Positions 26,698-35,453 of a DNA stretch of 64,000 bases are shown piece by piece (position 1 is the stretch's first letter; every line of letters starts with the position of its first letter). A program made the translations under genes and the position numbers. The notes beneath the pieces were generated by a model. It ran no database searches, was not told the DNA's origin, and saw only the letters and a list, made by a program, of their open reading frames with translations. The DNA is from an uncultured Christensenellaceae bacterium (GTDB taxonomy: Bacteria > Bacillota > Clostridia > Christensenellales > Pumilibacteraceae): positions 8,905 through 72,904 of the forward strand of contig CAJUKG010000011.1 of NCBI GenBank assembly GCA_910586925.1, given 5' to 3'.

Positions 26698-28130
26698 GCA
26701 ATCACCTCCGCGGCGTAAATACGCGACGCGTACTCCGCCCAGAAATAGCTCACCCGATAACTTTTGAGGAGTTTTCGAGGCACGTAGATCCCGAACTTCG
26801 CCGACCCGAACAGATCTCCGCCCGGTATGCACTTATTGGGCGCGGAATGTAAAAGTATCACCTTTTCGAGCGAGCGGCAGTCCTCGAACGACCTGTCCTC
26901 TATCATGCCGACGTTCTCTTGCAAAACGAGTTCTTCGAGTTCCGTCGCGCCGACGAATGCGTTTTGCGTAAAACCCGTTACCGTCTTTCCGTCGTGCAGT
27001 GCGGGCACGGTGAGTTTTTTGCGCGTTTTGCCGTCGCCCGTAAGTCCTACTATCCGACAGCCTTTTTCGGTGTCCTCGTACACGAACATGCTCTCGTCGC
27101 CGTTATCGCCTTCCGTCGCGACGGGCGGGGCTTCGGGTGGCGGCGGTATTGCGATATCGGTCGGAGAACTGTCGCCGATCACGGCCTTTACGTCGCGAAT
27201 CAAATTGTACGTGTTGACAACCACCCCGCTGTCGTTGAGATGGAAATTGGAGTCGTAAAAATATTCGGGCGCGATCACGCTGTTATGCGGATCGCCGATA
27301 AACTCGAAATCGAGCGCGTCGTACATATAGTCGTAAAACGCGTCCGCATCCCCGCCGTCCTCGATCGCTGCGGCGTTGATCGGGCACAGTCTGTAGTACA
27401 CGCTCGCCCCACGCGATCGTAAAGACTTCGCGAAAACATTGAGATATTCGACAAAATCGTTTTCGACAACGGCTTCGGACAAGCTCACCTTGCGCGTGAC
27501 GTCGCTGCCTGCGGGCATGATATTGTACGGACGCAACCCGCTCTTTATATCGCCGTGCTCCTCGAACGACGCGCGACGGTAAATATCGCTCGGCTCGGGC
27601 GCACCCGTCAAGCAGTACCCGGCTTTTCTTCCCGCGAAATGCGGAAACGCCCCGACGAGCGCGCCCGCGTCCTCGTTTTTAACGCCGCGAAGGAGCGAAA
27701 AATCTCCGTCGAACGCCTGCCACGCCGCACTGCCCGAAAAGAACAGCGAAAGCGTTTGCCCGTCTTGCTCGGGCGACACTATAACAATATCGTCGCGGCG
27801 TATTTCGCGCTCGGCAAGGTCGAGCATCAGTTTGGTGCCGAGATCGCCGTACAGTCCGAAATTGACGACGGAATATTCTGGCAAGTATTTTTCGATCAGC
27901 GCGCTGTCCTGTCCGAACGCGACGCTGCTTCCGCCGATGACTATTATCCTCTTGCCGTCGGTGTCGCGAAGCCGCTCCGCCTTGTATTTAAGCTCGCCGA
28001 GAAACGTTTCTCCGTACTGCGCGGGCAATGCGAAAGCGAATACCGAAAGCACCGCCATAACGACGAGCGGCAGGCACAGAAATGTTATTATGACGGCGAT
28101 GAGCCGTTTTTTATCGGTGTTTGCTCTCAT
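26694..28130 (-). CDS. Membrane-anchored SGNH-type protein with LRR-like tail
   Basis: 478 residues. An N-terminal membrane helix (about 9-33) anchors an extracellular SGNH-like domain: KRIIVIGGSSVAFGQDS (about 60) carries the candidate nucleophile Ser, and DSNFHLNDSGV (about 310) has the Asp/His spacing of the last SGNH block. A proline-rich linker (IPPPPEAPP) leads to a C-terminal BspA/LRR_5-like segment (about 350-470). Adjacent to an MBOAT acyltransferase, it is probably the extracytoplasmic acyl-transfer partner (as AlgX or DltD are for AlgI or DltB); that role is inferred. Confidence 0.78.
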   Translation of the reverse strand: MRANTDKKRLIAVIITFLCLPLVVMAVLSVFAFALPAQYGETFLGELKYKAERLRDTDGKRIIVIGGSSVAFGQDSALIEKYLPEYSVVNFGLYGDLGTKLMLDLAEREIRRDDIVIVSPEQDGQTLSLFFSGSAAWQAFDGDFSLLRGVKNEDAGALVGAFPHFAGRKAGYCLTGAPEPSDIYRRASFEEHGDIKSGLRPYNIMPAGSDVTRKVSLSEAVVENDFVEYLNVFAKSLRSRGASVYYRLCPINAAAIEDGGDADAFYDYMYDALDFEFIGDPHNSVIAPEYFYDSNFHLNDSGVVVNTYNLIRDVKAVIGDSSPTDIAIPPPPEAPPVATEGDNGDESMFVYEDTEKGCRIVGLTGDGKTRKKLTVPALHDGKTVTGFTQNAFVGATELEELVLQENVGMIEDRSFEDCRSLEKVILLHSAPNKCIPGGDLFGSAKFGIYVPRKLLKSYRVSYFWAEYASRIYAAEVIA

Positions 28131-28132
28131 GA

Positions 28133-29593
28133 TCAGAACCTGAAATAAATAAACCCTCCGACGCCGCCGCTATTAAGCGCGTACAGCCACATGACGGCGA
28201 TAATTCCTATCACCGCGAAGTACGCGAGTATCGCGCCGCCGTAAGTCTTTGTCTTTACCGGCAGTGCGTTCACGTCTATCACGGGCAATCGCTCTATCGC
28301 AACGAGAAGTACAAGCACCGCCGCGAGCACGGGGATCTCGCCCGCCGTCATGCCGAGTCCCGAAAGCCACGACCCGCCCGCCGCGGGAGATAACGTAAAT
28401 ATATCGGTCACTATATGCGCCGCGTCGCCGAGCGACCCCGCGCGGAAGAATATCCAAGCGAACCACACCGCGAACAGCGTGAGCGCGTGCGCGGCTATGC
28501 GGTACGCGATATTTCCCGACGCCTTTTGCAATCCTTTATGTTTTTTCTTGATCGCGCCGTACAACGTATTCACTATCATGAACCCGCCGTGAAGAAGTCC
28601 CCACACCGCGAAATTGAGCGACGCGCCGTGCCACAGTCCGCTGCACAGGAACACGATAAAAATATTGAGGCATTGCCGCGCGAGTCCTTTCCGACTGCCG
28701 CCGAGCGGCTTATACAGATAGTCGGACAGCCAGCTCGAAAGGCTTATGTGCCAACGTCGCCAAAACTCGCGTATGCTCGCCGAGCGGTACGGACTGTCGA
28801 AGTTCTCGGAGAGTTTTATCCCCATGAGCCGCGCACTGCCGACGGCAATATCTGTATATCCCGAAAAATCGCAGTATATCTGCACCGCGAAAAGCGCGGT
28901 CGCTACCGCGTAAGCGACTCCGCCGCTCCCCGCCGAACCGAACGCATGATCCACAAACCTCCCGACGAAATCGGCGACCGCCACCTTTTTCGCGAACCCG
29001 ATCGCGAGCTTTCTTATTCCGCGCGAAATATCTTCTGCGCACGGATTTTTCGCATCGCGAAGCTGCGGTATCAGATTTTGCGGGCGTTCGATCGGTCCCG
29101 CGACGAGCTGCGGGAAGAACACCACGAACAGCGAATAATACCCGTAATGCTTTTCGGGCGGCACCGTGCCGCGGTACACGTCGATCACGTAAGACAGCGT
29201 TTGAAACGTGTAAAACGAAATCCCCATCGGGAGAATTATATTGAACCCCGAAAACACTTTATCGCCGCCCAAAAGCCGAGCTATCGAATACCCCAGCCCG
29301 ACGACGAAATCGAGATACTTGAAAACGAACAGCGTGCCGAGGCATACTATTAGCGTTACGGCAAGCAGTGCTTTTTTCTTGCCGCGCGTTTCCGCCGCCG
29401 CCATGCTCCGCGCCGAAAGGTACGATATACATGTGATCGCGAGTATGGGTATGAGCAGCAACGCGTTGAACCAGGCATAAAACACATACGACGCGAGGAG
29501 CAGTTCCGCCCAACGATACTTCGGCGGGATAAGTCGCCACGCGACGAGCACGACAGGCAGGAATATCAAGAACGCGAGCGAATTAAAGTTCAC
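28133..29593 (-). CDS. MBOAT O-acyltransferase (AlgI-like)
   Basis: 486-residue polytopic protein of the AlgI branch, moving acyl groups from a cytoplasmic donor across the membrane for polysaccharide O-acylation. Seen: ILPMGISFYTFQTLSY, FFPQLVAGPIERP, FWRRWHISLSSWLSDYLY and the invariant His in CSGLWHGASLNF (about 325). Start GTG at 29593 follows GGGGGTG and overlaps the end of the upstream small membrane protein gene by 11 bases. Two SGNH-type genes follow directly, the usual partners. The polymer being modified is unknown. Confidence 0.92.
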   Translation of the reverse strand: MNFNSLAFLIFLPVVLVAWRLIPPKYRWAELLLASYVFYAWFNALLLIPILAITCISYLSARSMAAAETRGKKKALLAVTLIVCLGTLFVFKYLDFVVGLGYSIARLLGGDKVFSGFNIILPMGISFYTFQTLSYVIDVYRGTVPPEKHYGYYSLFVVFFPQLVAGPIERPQNLIPQLRDAKNPCAEDISRGIRKLAIGFAKKVAVADFVGRFVDHAFGSAGSGGVAYAVATALFAVQIYCDFSGYTDIAVGSARLMGIKLSENFDSPYRSASIREFWRRWHISLSSWLSDYLYKPLGGSRKGLARQCLNIFIVFLCSGLWHGASLNFAVWGLLHGGFMIVNTLYGAIKKKHKGLQKASGNIAYRIAAHALTLFAVWFAWIFFRAGSLGDAAHIVTDIFTLSPAAGGSWLSGLGMTAGEIPVLAAVLVLLVAIERLPVIDVNALPVKTKTYGGAILAYFAVIGIIAVMWLYALNSGGVGGFIYFRF

Positions 29594-29828
29594 GGCGACA
29601 CCCCCGACATACAAGACATATCGCCGCGAGAATGACAAGCTCGACCGCGAGTTCGAGTAGTTCGCCGCCGAATACGAGCGTCACGACCGTTGCCGCCGCC
29701 GTCGCTATTCCGCAACCTATCGACACGACGAAACCGCCGCGGCGCGCAAGACAGCTCGGCACGGCAAGTATGTACACGGCAAGCCACAACGCCGCCGCTA
29801 TCGGTTGCGAAAACACGACGAACTCCAT
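29583..29828 (-). CDS. Small membrane protein
   Basis: About 81 residues with three hydrophobic segments (MEFVVFSQPIAAALWLAVYI, then two more) and a basic CRGCRREL end. Not recognised. GGAGG lies 3 bases before the ATG at 29828; another in-frame ATG is at 29843. First gene of the MBOAT operon and overlapping it, so it may be an accessory of the acyltransferase. Confidence 0.55.
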   Translation of the reverse strand: MEFVVFSQPIAAALWLAVYILAVPSCLARRGGFVVSIGCGIATAAATVVTLVFGGELLELAVELVILAAICLVCRGCRREL

Positions 29829-29886
29829 AATCCTCCGCAACATAAATCACGCGACGAAAGCCGCACGAAATCACTCCTACGAAATC

Positions 29887-29915
29887 ATTATACCACCCTT
29901 TTGCGTTCGCGTCAA
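29887..29915 (-). promoter_or_regulatory. Promoter of the MBOAT operon
   Basis: TTGACG at 29915-29910 and TATAAT at 29892-29887, 17-bp spacer; predicted start near 29880, leader about 50 bases. Confidence 0.72.
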
Positions 29916-29963
29916 GCCGCACACGAAAATCGGCAGTCAAAACTTACCGATATATTATATATC

Positions 29964-29999
29964 GCAAAGGACACCCCGATCTTTCGAGGTGTCCTTTGC
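29964..29999 (-). terminator. Terminator hairpin after the BspA-like gene
   Basis: Perfect 12-bp stem GCAAAGGACACC/GGTGTCCTTTGC with a 12-base loop, 25 bases after the stop at 30025. The minus-strand flank is AT-rich (GATATATAATATA) rather than a U tract, so efficiency is uncertain. Confidence 0.6.
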
Positions 30000-30024
30000 C
30001 CGTTATTCTATACGTATCCGATCG

Positions 30025-32889
30025 CTATGCCCACAGTTCGGGTTTGCCGTTCGCACCGTAATGCCAACAGTCGGGCGCGGAAGTTTCCGAGAAGTAAACG
30101 ATTTTCGCCGAACCGCCCGATATAAGAGAATTCCCGCTGTCCTTGCGCACGCCGCTCCAACCGCTCGCGTCGCCGCCGTAATACACGGTCAAGTTTGCGG
30201 CGCAGTGCGCGAAAGCATCGTGTTCGATACGCGTCACGCTATGCGGAATAACGACAGTCGCGAGCGCGGCACAGCCGTCGAACATTTGATACTCGACCAC
30301 TGAGATACCGCTCGAAAGCCGTACATACGCGAGCGCGTCGCACGACATGAACGCCGCCGATCCGATTCTCGCGACGCTGTTCGGGATCGCTATTTCTTCG
30401 AGCTTGTCGCAGCTGCCGAACGCACTGCCGCCTATTGCGAGAAGTCCGTAATTAAGCGTGACCGTCTTTAAGTTGTTGCAACCGTAAAATGCGTCTTCGC
30501 CCACATATTCGAGCGAAGCGTTTGCGGTAAACGATACGATTTTTCTTTTCACGGCATAGTCGCTGTTCGACGAAAACGCGCCGTTGCTGATACCGACGGT
30601 ATTCGCGTCGAGCGTGACGTTGATAGAGTCTACGTCGTCGCCGCAAGCGATCTCCACTGCCCATTTATCGACGTACTTGACCCCGTTATCGGCAGTGCGA
30701 ACAATACCGTCGCAACCTGCGAACGCACCGCGCTCGACGACAGTGACCGCCGACGGGATAACAAACGCGGGATTTTCGATAGCCGCGTTTTGGCAAAACA
30801 CGTCGCCGCCTATTTTCGTAACAGTCCCGTCCGCGGGAATGACCGACGACTTACAGCCGAGTACGAATTTGCGTTCCGACGTTTCTATAACGCAATTATT
30901 TTTCGATGTATATTTCGCGTTACCGCTTTGCACTTCTAACGTTTCGACGGCAGGGCTTCCGAACAGCACGTTCTTGCCTATTTCCGCAACGCCCGCCGAA
31001 AACGTGATGTTTTTGAGCCTGTCGTTAATTGCGAGCGCGTAATCGAACACAGCATAGCTTTCGCCCATGTAGTATGCGGGAAGCGTTATATTCACGGCGT
31101 CGCCCGTATAGTCCAAGAGATAATTAACGGTGTCGCCGCCTTCGTTGCGCGTGCAAAACACGTACGTCGACGTTCCGTCGATTATGCTCGCCTCGCTCGC
31201 CGAGGCGTGTTTCGTTATGTACGGTATAAATCCCACGCCCGTAAGTTGCGCGCTCGACAGGTTGTAAACTTCGACGAGCCGCGCACAACCCGCAAACGCG
31301 TCGCTGCCCACCGTCCGCACGCTCGCGGGGATAGTAAAGCTCAACAGCGACACACAGCCCTCGAACGCGCCGTTGCGTATGGCGGTTATATCGCCGAACT
31401 CCACGCCGCGAAGCGAACTGCAATTCGCGAACAGCGAACTTTCGATGACCGTGACGCCGCTGCCGAGCGTCGCGCTTTTCAATGCCGTACAGCCCTCGAA
31501 CACCCAGCCTTCGACAGTAGTCACGCCGTCGGGGATTTCGATCTCGACGAGCGAAGTGCAGTTTTTGAACGCCGACGAGCCTATTTCCGTAACCGTCGCG
31601 CCGAACGTCACGTCCGCAAGCGACGTGCAGCCGTAAAACATGCCCGTGTCCACTATCGGGCAATTCAGCGTTGCGGAAACAAGTCCCGTACAGTCTTTGA
31701 ACATCCACCAATCGACGTCCGCGCAAGATGCGGGCACCGTCACCGTTGCGAGCGAAGCGCAACCGTTAAACGCATTTGACCCCAAAGACGCCAAGTTCGA
31801 GGGAATATCGAAGTTTTCGAGCGACGCACAGCCCGAAAAAGCACTCGTTCCTATTGTCGTAACCTCGCCTTTTATCTCCACGCTCTCGAGCGCGGCACAA
31901 TCGTTAAACGTATAGCTTTCGATTCTCGTCACTTTGGCGGGAAGCGTTATGCTTTCGAGCGACGAGCAACCCGAAAAAGCCGACGAGTATATAGCGGAAA
32001 CAGTGTTCGGGAGCGATATATTTACAAGCGAAACGCATTGCGCGAACGCGGCGGCACCGATCGCCGTAAGCCCTTCGGCGAGCGTGACGTCGCGAAGCAA
32101 AGCGCAACCCGCGAACGCCGATCGCCCTATCTCGATAACACTTGCGGGTATCTCGACGGACACGAGCGAAGTACAGTTCGCAAACGCTTCGGGCGCGATA
32201 TGATCGACGACGTTCGGCACAGTGACCGATGTCGTCGATTTATCCTTGATCCCGCTTATTGCGAACGCATCGCCGTGCGGATAGTAGTCGAACGGCTCGA
32301 GCGCGGCGGCGATCGACGCTTTAAGTTCCCATTTGGCGCGAAGCGTCATGTCGCGCGTAACGCCGTCGGCGTCGATATTCCACTCGTAACCGTTAAACGT
32401 CCAGCCCGCAAGCTCGCGATAATCGTCGGGTGGCGTCACCGTCGGCGGAGCGATCTTGCCGTTTTCGGCAACCGTCAGTTCGTATGTATCGGTGCCGTTC
32501 CCGAACGTTCCGCCTTCGGCGAAAAACGTGACGGTGTAAGCTCTGCTCCACACGGCATAAAGCGTGATATGTTCGGTCACGGTGTCGGCGTCGAACTTCC
32601 ACATCTCGTCCTGCGCGTTGCCCGTAAGATTCCAGCCCGTAAAGACATACCCGTCGCAAATCGGTTTTTCGCTCGGCTCGGCGACGTGCGCGCCGCTTGT
32701 CACCTCGGTGTCGTAAATACGGTCGCCGTAAATCGTTCCCCAACCCGCGTCGAAGCGAACGGAAAACTTTTCGCCGTCACCGCCGCCCTCGCCGCCGAAC
32801 AATCCGCAAGCGGTGAGCGAAACGGACGCGACCGCACACGCCGCAACCGCAAGCGCGACTTTACATATTTTCTTGCCTTTACTTTTCAT
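30025..32889 (-). CDS. BspA-like leucine-rich-repeat surface lipoprotein
   Basis: 954 residues. Lipoprotein signal ending SLTAC (Cys28); a Gly-rich linker; two Listeria-Bacteroides (InlB B-repeat/Flg_new) modules (about 42-115 and 117-190, each ending in a YAVW or RAKW-type strand); then a long array of LRR_5/BspA repeats (about 195-920) with the unit pattern of IGxxAFxxCxxLxxVxIPxxV. Such proteins bind host matrix, mucin or other bacteria in characterised species. GAGGAG sits 5 bases before the ATG. The striking feature is its promoter, whose spacer contains nine consecutive G, so expression is likely switched by tract length. Monocistronic. Confidence 0.9.
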   Translation of the reverse strand: MKSKGKKICKVALAVAACAVASVSLTACGLFGGEGGGDGEKFSVRFDAGWGTIYGDRIYDTEVTSGAHVAEPSEKPICDGYVFTGWNLTGNAQDEMWKFDADTVTEHITLYAVWSRAYTVTFFAEGGTFGNGTDTYELTVAENGKIAPPTVTPPDDYRELAGWTFNGYEWNIDADGVTRDMTLRAKWELKASIAAALEPFDYYPHGDAFAISGIKDKSTTSVTVPNVVDHIAPEAFANCTSLVSVEIPASVIEIGRSAFAGCALLRDVTLAEGLTAIGAAAFAQCVSLVNISLPNTVSAIYSSAFSGCSSLESITLPAKVTRIESYTFNDCAALESVEIKGEVTTIGTSAFSGCASLENFDIPSNLASLGSNAFNGCASLATVTVPASCADVDWWMFKDCTGLVSATLNCPIVDTGMFYGCTSLADVTFGATVTEIGSSAFKNCTSLVEIEIPDGVTTVEGWVFEGCTALKSATLGSGVTVIESSLFANCSSLRGVEFGDITAIRNGAFEGCVSLLSFTIPASVRTVGSDAFAGCARLVEVYNLSSAQLTGVGFIPYITKHASASEASIIDGTSTYVFCTRNEGGDTVNYLLDYTGDAVNITLPAYYMGESYAVFDYALAINDRLKNITFSAGVAEIGKNVLFGSPAVETLEVQSGNAKYTSKNNCVIETSERKFVLGCKSSVIPADGTVTKIGGDVFCQNAAIENPAFVIPSAVTVVERGAFAGCDGIVRTADNGVKYVDKWAVEIACGDDVDSINVTLDANTVGISNGAFSSNSDYAVKRKIVSFTANASLEYVGEDAFYGCNNLKTVTLNYGLLAIGGSAFGSCDKLEEIAIPNSVARIGSAAFMSCDALAYVRLSSGISVVEYQMFDGCAALATVVIPHSVTRIEHDAFAHCAANLTVYYGGDASGWSGVRKDSGNSLISGGSAKIVYFSETSAPDCWHYGANGKPELWA

Positions 32890-32933
32890 AAAAACTCCTC
32901 GTTTATCGACATTATACAGTCGAAATCATAAAT

Positions 32934-32962
32934 ATAATATATCACACCCCCCCCCGTGTCAA
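32934..32962 (-). promoter_or_regulatory. Candidate phase-variable promoter with poly-G spacer
   Basis: TTGACA at 32962-32957 and TATTAT at 32939-32934, spacer exactly 17 bp, of which nine consecutive bases are G (32955-32947 on the minus strand). Each gain or loss of one G would move the spacer off the optimum. A second TATAAT without a matching -35 lies at 32916-32911. Confidence 0.7.
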
Positions 32963-33088
32963 GTCGAAAAGAACGCTTTTACGGTAATTTTTGAAATTTT
33001 TTCACTGTCGCGGACGTGCGCGATCGACACATTATATATGCGACGTATATACTTATGTGCAAAACAATTTATGTATTTTCATATGCGA

Positions 33089-33120
33089 AAAAGCAAAGTC
33101 CCGTAACGAACTTTGCTTTT
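33089..33120 (-). terminator. Intrinsic terminator after the LytTR regulator
   Basis: Minus-strand stem AAAAGCAAAGT/ACTTTGCTTTT (11 bp, perfect) with a 10-base loop, ending in TTTTTCG, about 57 bases after the stop. Confidence 0.82.
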
Positions 33121-33176
33121 GACAGTCGATTGCGACGTTCCATTTTCGCATGTGCGCGGCAATGATCGGCGCAACG

Positions 33177-33926
33177 TTATCCGATTATCGAAATGCCGTT
33201 CTTGTGAATATATTCGAGATATTTCTCCATAAATTCGGTATGCTTGGAACGCCCTATCGGCAATACTTCGCCCGTCGTCAATGTGATGCAGTTTGTATCG
33301 AAACGTTTTATGTACGCGCAATTAACGAGATAACCTTTATGTATGCGCAAAAAATCGAACGTCGATAATTGCTTTTCCAGCGTTTCCATGCGCGAGCGGA
33401 TCGTGCAGGCATCTTGCTTGTCCATATAGAATATCTGCTCGTTGCGCATGCACTCGACGTATTTCAAATTTTTGACGTTAAGCGTTACGATACCGCCGTC
33501 CGATTTCAACCCGAACTGCAATAATGCTTGCCCGTCTTCCGACTTTTTGGCAACGTATCTGTCTATTACCGACGAAATATCGGTCAGGAAATTCGATTTG
33601 CGCACGAATCCGAACGGGTTGACTTCAAAAGTTTCAAACACCCTGTCGGTATTGCTCGACACGAATATTATGTCGGGACGGTTATTCGTTTCGACTATCT
33701 TTTTTCCCAAAGCGATACCGTCCATTCCCGCCATGTTTATATCGAGAAACAGCAAGTTATACGATTGCTTTTTCAATGCCGCCCACAAGTCCGCGGGATT
33801 TTTATACCCGTCGACTCCCGCATGTACGCCGTGCGTGAGAAAACACTCCTTGACCGACGCCATGATAATATCCAACGTTCTGAGTTCGTCGTCGCATACG
33901 GCGACGCTTATTGATTTCGCGTTCAT
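33177..33926 (-). CDS. LytTR-family response regulator (AgrA-like)
   Basis: 249 residues. Receiver domain 1-125 with acidic pocket (CDDE, 11-14) and phospho-acceptor Asp62 in LLFLDINMAGMDG; LytTR DNA-binding domain about 145-245 (IVTLNVKNLKYVECMRNEQ and FLRIHKGYLVNCAYI). It would bind direct-repeat sites after phosphorylation by the adjacent GHKL kinase. Its start lies immediately after the 10-G tract, which itself is placed like a Shine-Dalgarno (7 bases to the ATG). No AgrD-like peptide gene or AgrB was seen nearby, so the signal is unknown. Confidence 0.92.
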   Translation of the reverse strand: MNAKSISVAVCDDELRTLDIIMASVKECFLTHGVHAGVDGYKNPADLWAALKKQSYNLLFLDINMAGMDGIALGKKIVETNNRPDIIFVSSNTDRVFETFEVNPFGFVRKSNFLTDISSVIDRYVAKKSEDGQALLQFGLKSDGGIVTLNVKNLKYVECMRNEQIFYMDKQDACTIRSRMETLEKQLSTFDFLRIHKGYLVNCAYIKRFDTNCITLTTGEVLPIGRSKHTEFMEKYLEYIHKNGISIIG

Positions 33927-35313
33927 TTATTAACCCCCCCCCCGCCTTTATACGCGTATCCAACAGACTTTCCGACACGAACTGCCCGTCCTTTACATAA
34001 CATCTGAAAATACCGTTGCATTTTCGAACATATTTTTGAATTATTTTCATGCCGTAACCGTGCACGTTTTTGTTCTTCTTGTTTGTACACAGTTCGGCAG
34101 CGTTATTCATGTCGGCGAGTTTGGTGGGATTGGTGACGCAAAACAGCATATAATCGCCCTGCATGCTTACAACGACGTCCACAACGCCGTCGTCCGTTTT
34201 ATCTTGCAATACCGCTTCGACGGCATTGTCGATCGCATTGGTAAATATCCCGAGTATAACCGATTTCTTAAACGGCAATTCGTGCGGCACCTCGACGCGC
34301 ATATTTATTTTGACGCCCGCTTCGTCGGCTTTGGCAAGCTCGAGATTGAGCACCGAATCTATAATGGCGTTCCCGCTGTTGACAGACTTGAAAAGCGGCG
34401 CGGCGAGCGTTCCCGTAACTTCGTTGAAATAGCATTTCAATTCTTCATACTTATTCTGCTCGAGCAACAGTTTCATATAAGCATACTGATTATTTACGTC
34501 GTGACGCACTTCCCGCAATTCGATAAGTTTCTGCTCGTTGAGCGTCAAAAGCTCGCGCAGCGATTGGCTCTTCTGCGTATTAACGCTGTACTCGAGTACG
34601 CGCTCGCGCTCGCGGCACAAACAGTACATGATAAAATACGTCGCTATATTTATGATAAACAGCACGGCGACGACAAGCGACATATACCCCGAAAATTTCC
34701 TGCCGAGCATATTCATTTCCGAACTTGCAAGCCGAACATATCCGAATACTATAACGAGTATCGCCGACAGTATGTTGCATGTTATATTGAGAATACAATC
34801 GAAATTGTTCGTTTCGAATTTATATAGCGGGTATTTGAATAATGCTATCCCCCCCGCGACGACGGCGATATACGCCACGATTTTCGTGATCGCTATATCG
34901 AATCCGTCTATGTGCATTTCCAACATATTGCCGAACAGCGTGCCGAATGACGCCATACACGTATTAAGCGAAAAGACCACACTCGACATGGCAAGCCGAA
35001 CGATCGGTTTATGCCTGCTCGCCACCAAAGCGTATATCGCAATTCCGATCAAATACGCGATATCGGCGGAGAGCCTCACCGGCGTATAGTATCCCAAAAC
35101 GGTAAACAGCATGTTAAGCACGAACATAACCGAAAACAGCCACGACACATCGACGAAGATACGCCAAATCTTCGTCTTTTGCGTCACGCCGAGCAACAGG
35201 ACCGTCGACACGGCGGCGCATACGATTTGCACGGCAAACGGTATATCGAGAATATGCTTGAAAAACAATAAAAACGCCTCGGTCAAATTCCCTACATCTC
35301 CTGTGTATAACAT
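33802..35313 (-). CDS. GHKL sensor histidine kinase (AgrC-like) with poly-G frameshift tract at 3' end
   Basis: As read, about 503 residues. About six membrane helices (10-225), a coiled linker, the phospho-His in ELREVRHDVNNQYAYM, the N-box GIFTNAIDNAVEAV and a GHKL G-box (VHGYGMKIIQKY). After the run of ten G (33943-33934) the present frame continues about 45 basic residues into the regulator gene. One G less gives a stop (TAA) at once, and one G more gives TGA overlapping the regulator's ATG, so the natural end is probably at the tract. Start unclear: ATG 35313 (4 bases after a TAATAT box), TTG 35286 behind AGGAG, or ATG 35394 which would lie upstream of the likely promoter. Confidence 0.8.
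   Translation of the reverse strand: MLYTGDVGNLTEAFLLFFKHILDIPFAVQIVCAAVSTVLLLGVTQKTKIWRIFVDVSWLFSVMFVLNMLFTVLGYYTPVRLSADIAYLIGIAIYALVASRHKPIVRLAMSSVVFSLNTCMASFGTLFGNMLEMHIDGFDIAITKIVAYIAVVAGGIALFKYPLYKFETNNFDCILNITCNILSAILVIVFGYVRLASSEMNMLGRKFSGYMSLVVAVLFIINIATYFIMYCLCRERERVLEYSVNTQKSQSLRELLTLNEQKLIELREVRHDVNNQYAYMKLLLEQNKYEELKCYFNEVTGTLAAPLFKSVNSGNAIIDSVLNLELAKADEAGVKINMRVEVPHELPFKKSVILGIFTNAIDNAVEAVLQDKTDDGVVDVVVSMQGDYMLFCVTNPTKLADMNNAAELCTNKKNKNVHGYGMKIIQKYVRKCNGIFRCYVKDGQFVSESLLDTRIKAGGGLINEREINKRRRMRRRTQNVGYYHGVGQGVFSHARRTCGSRRV
33934..33943 (-). repeat. Homopolymeric tract of 10 G at the kinase/regulator junction
   Basis: Ten G on the coding strand immediately before TTAATAAATG. It sets the kinase C-terminus and doubles as the regulator's ribosome site. 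Confidence 0.9.
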
Positions 35314-35317
35314 AGAT

Positions 35318-35347
35318 ATATTAACATGTTTCGTGACAAATTGCAAC
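35318..35347 (-). promoter_or_regulatory. Possible promoter of the kinase/regulator pair
   Basis: TTGCAA followed after 17 bp by TAATAT, just upstream of ATG 35313. Only moderate matches; positions approximate to a base. Confidence 0.4.
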
Positions 35348-35396
35348 AATGTTTTTACAAACGGCGAAAAATAGGTCACGAACGTATGAAACAAGC

Positions 35397-35426
35397 AAAA
35401 AGCCGCCCGACGACCGAACGGCTTTT
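35397..35426 (-). terminator. Intrinsic terminator after the GH3 gene
   Basis: Minus-strand stem AAAAGCCG/CGGCTTTT with a 13-base interior containing GGTCGTC, ending TTTTTGC, 28 bases after the stop. Confidence 0.75.
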
Positions 35427-35453
35427 GCCTTTATAAGGAGAGGAGTATGATGC

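Noticed and set aside
33100..35400. AgrD-like peptide gene for the Agr-like pair
   Set aside because: No short frame with a ribosome site and a typical peptide pattern was found around the kinase and regulator genes.
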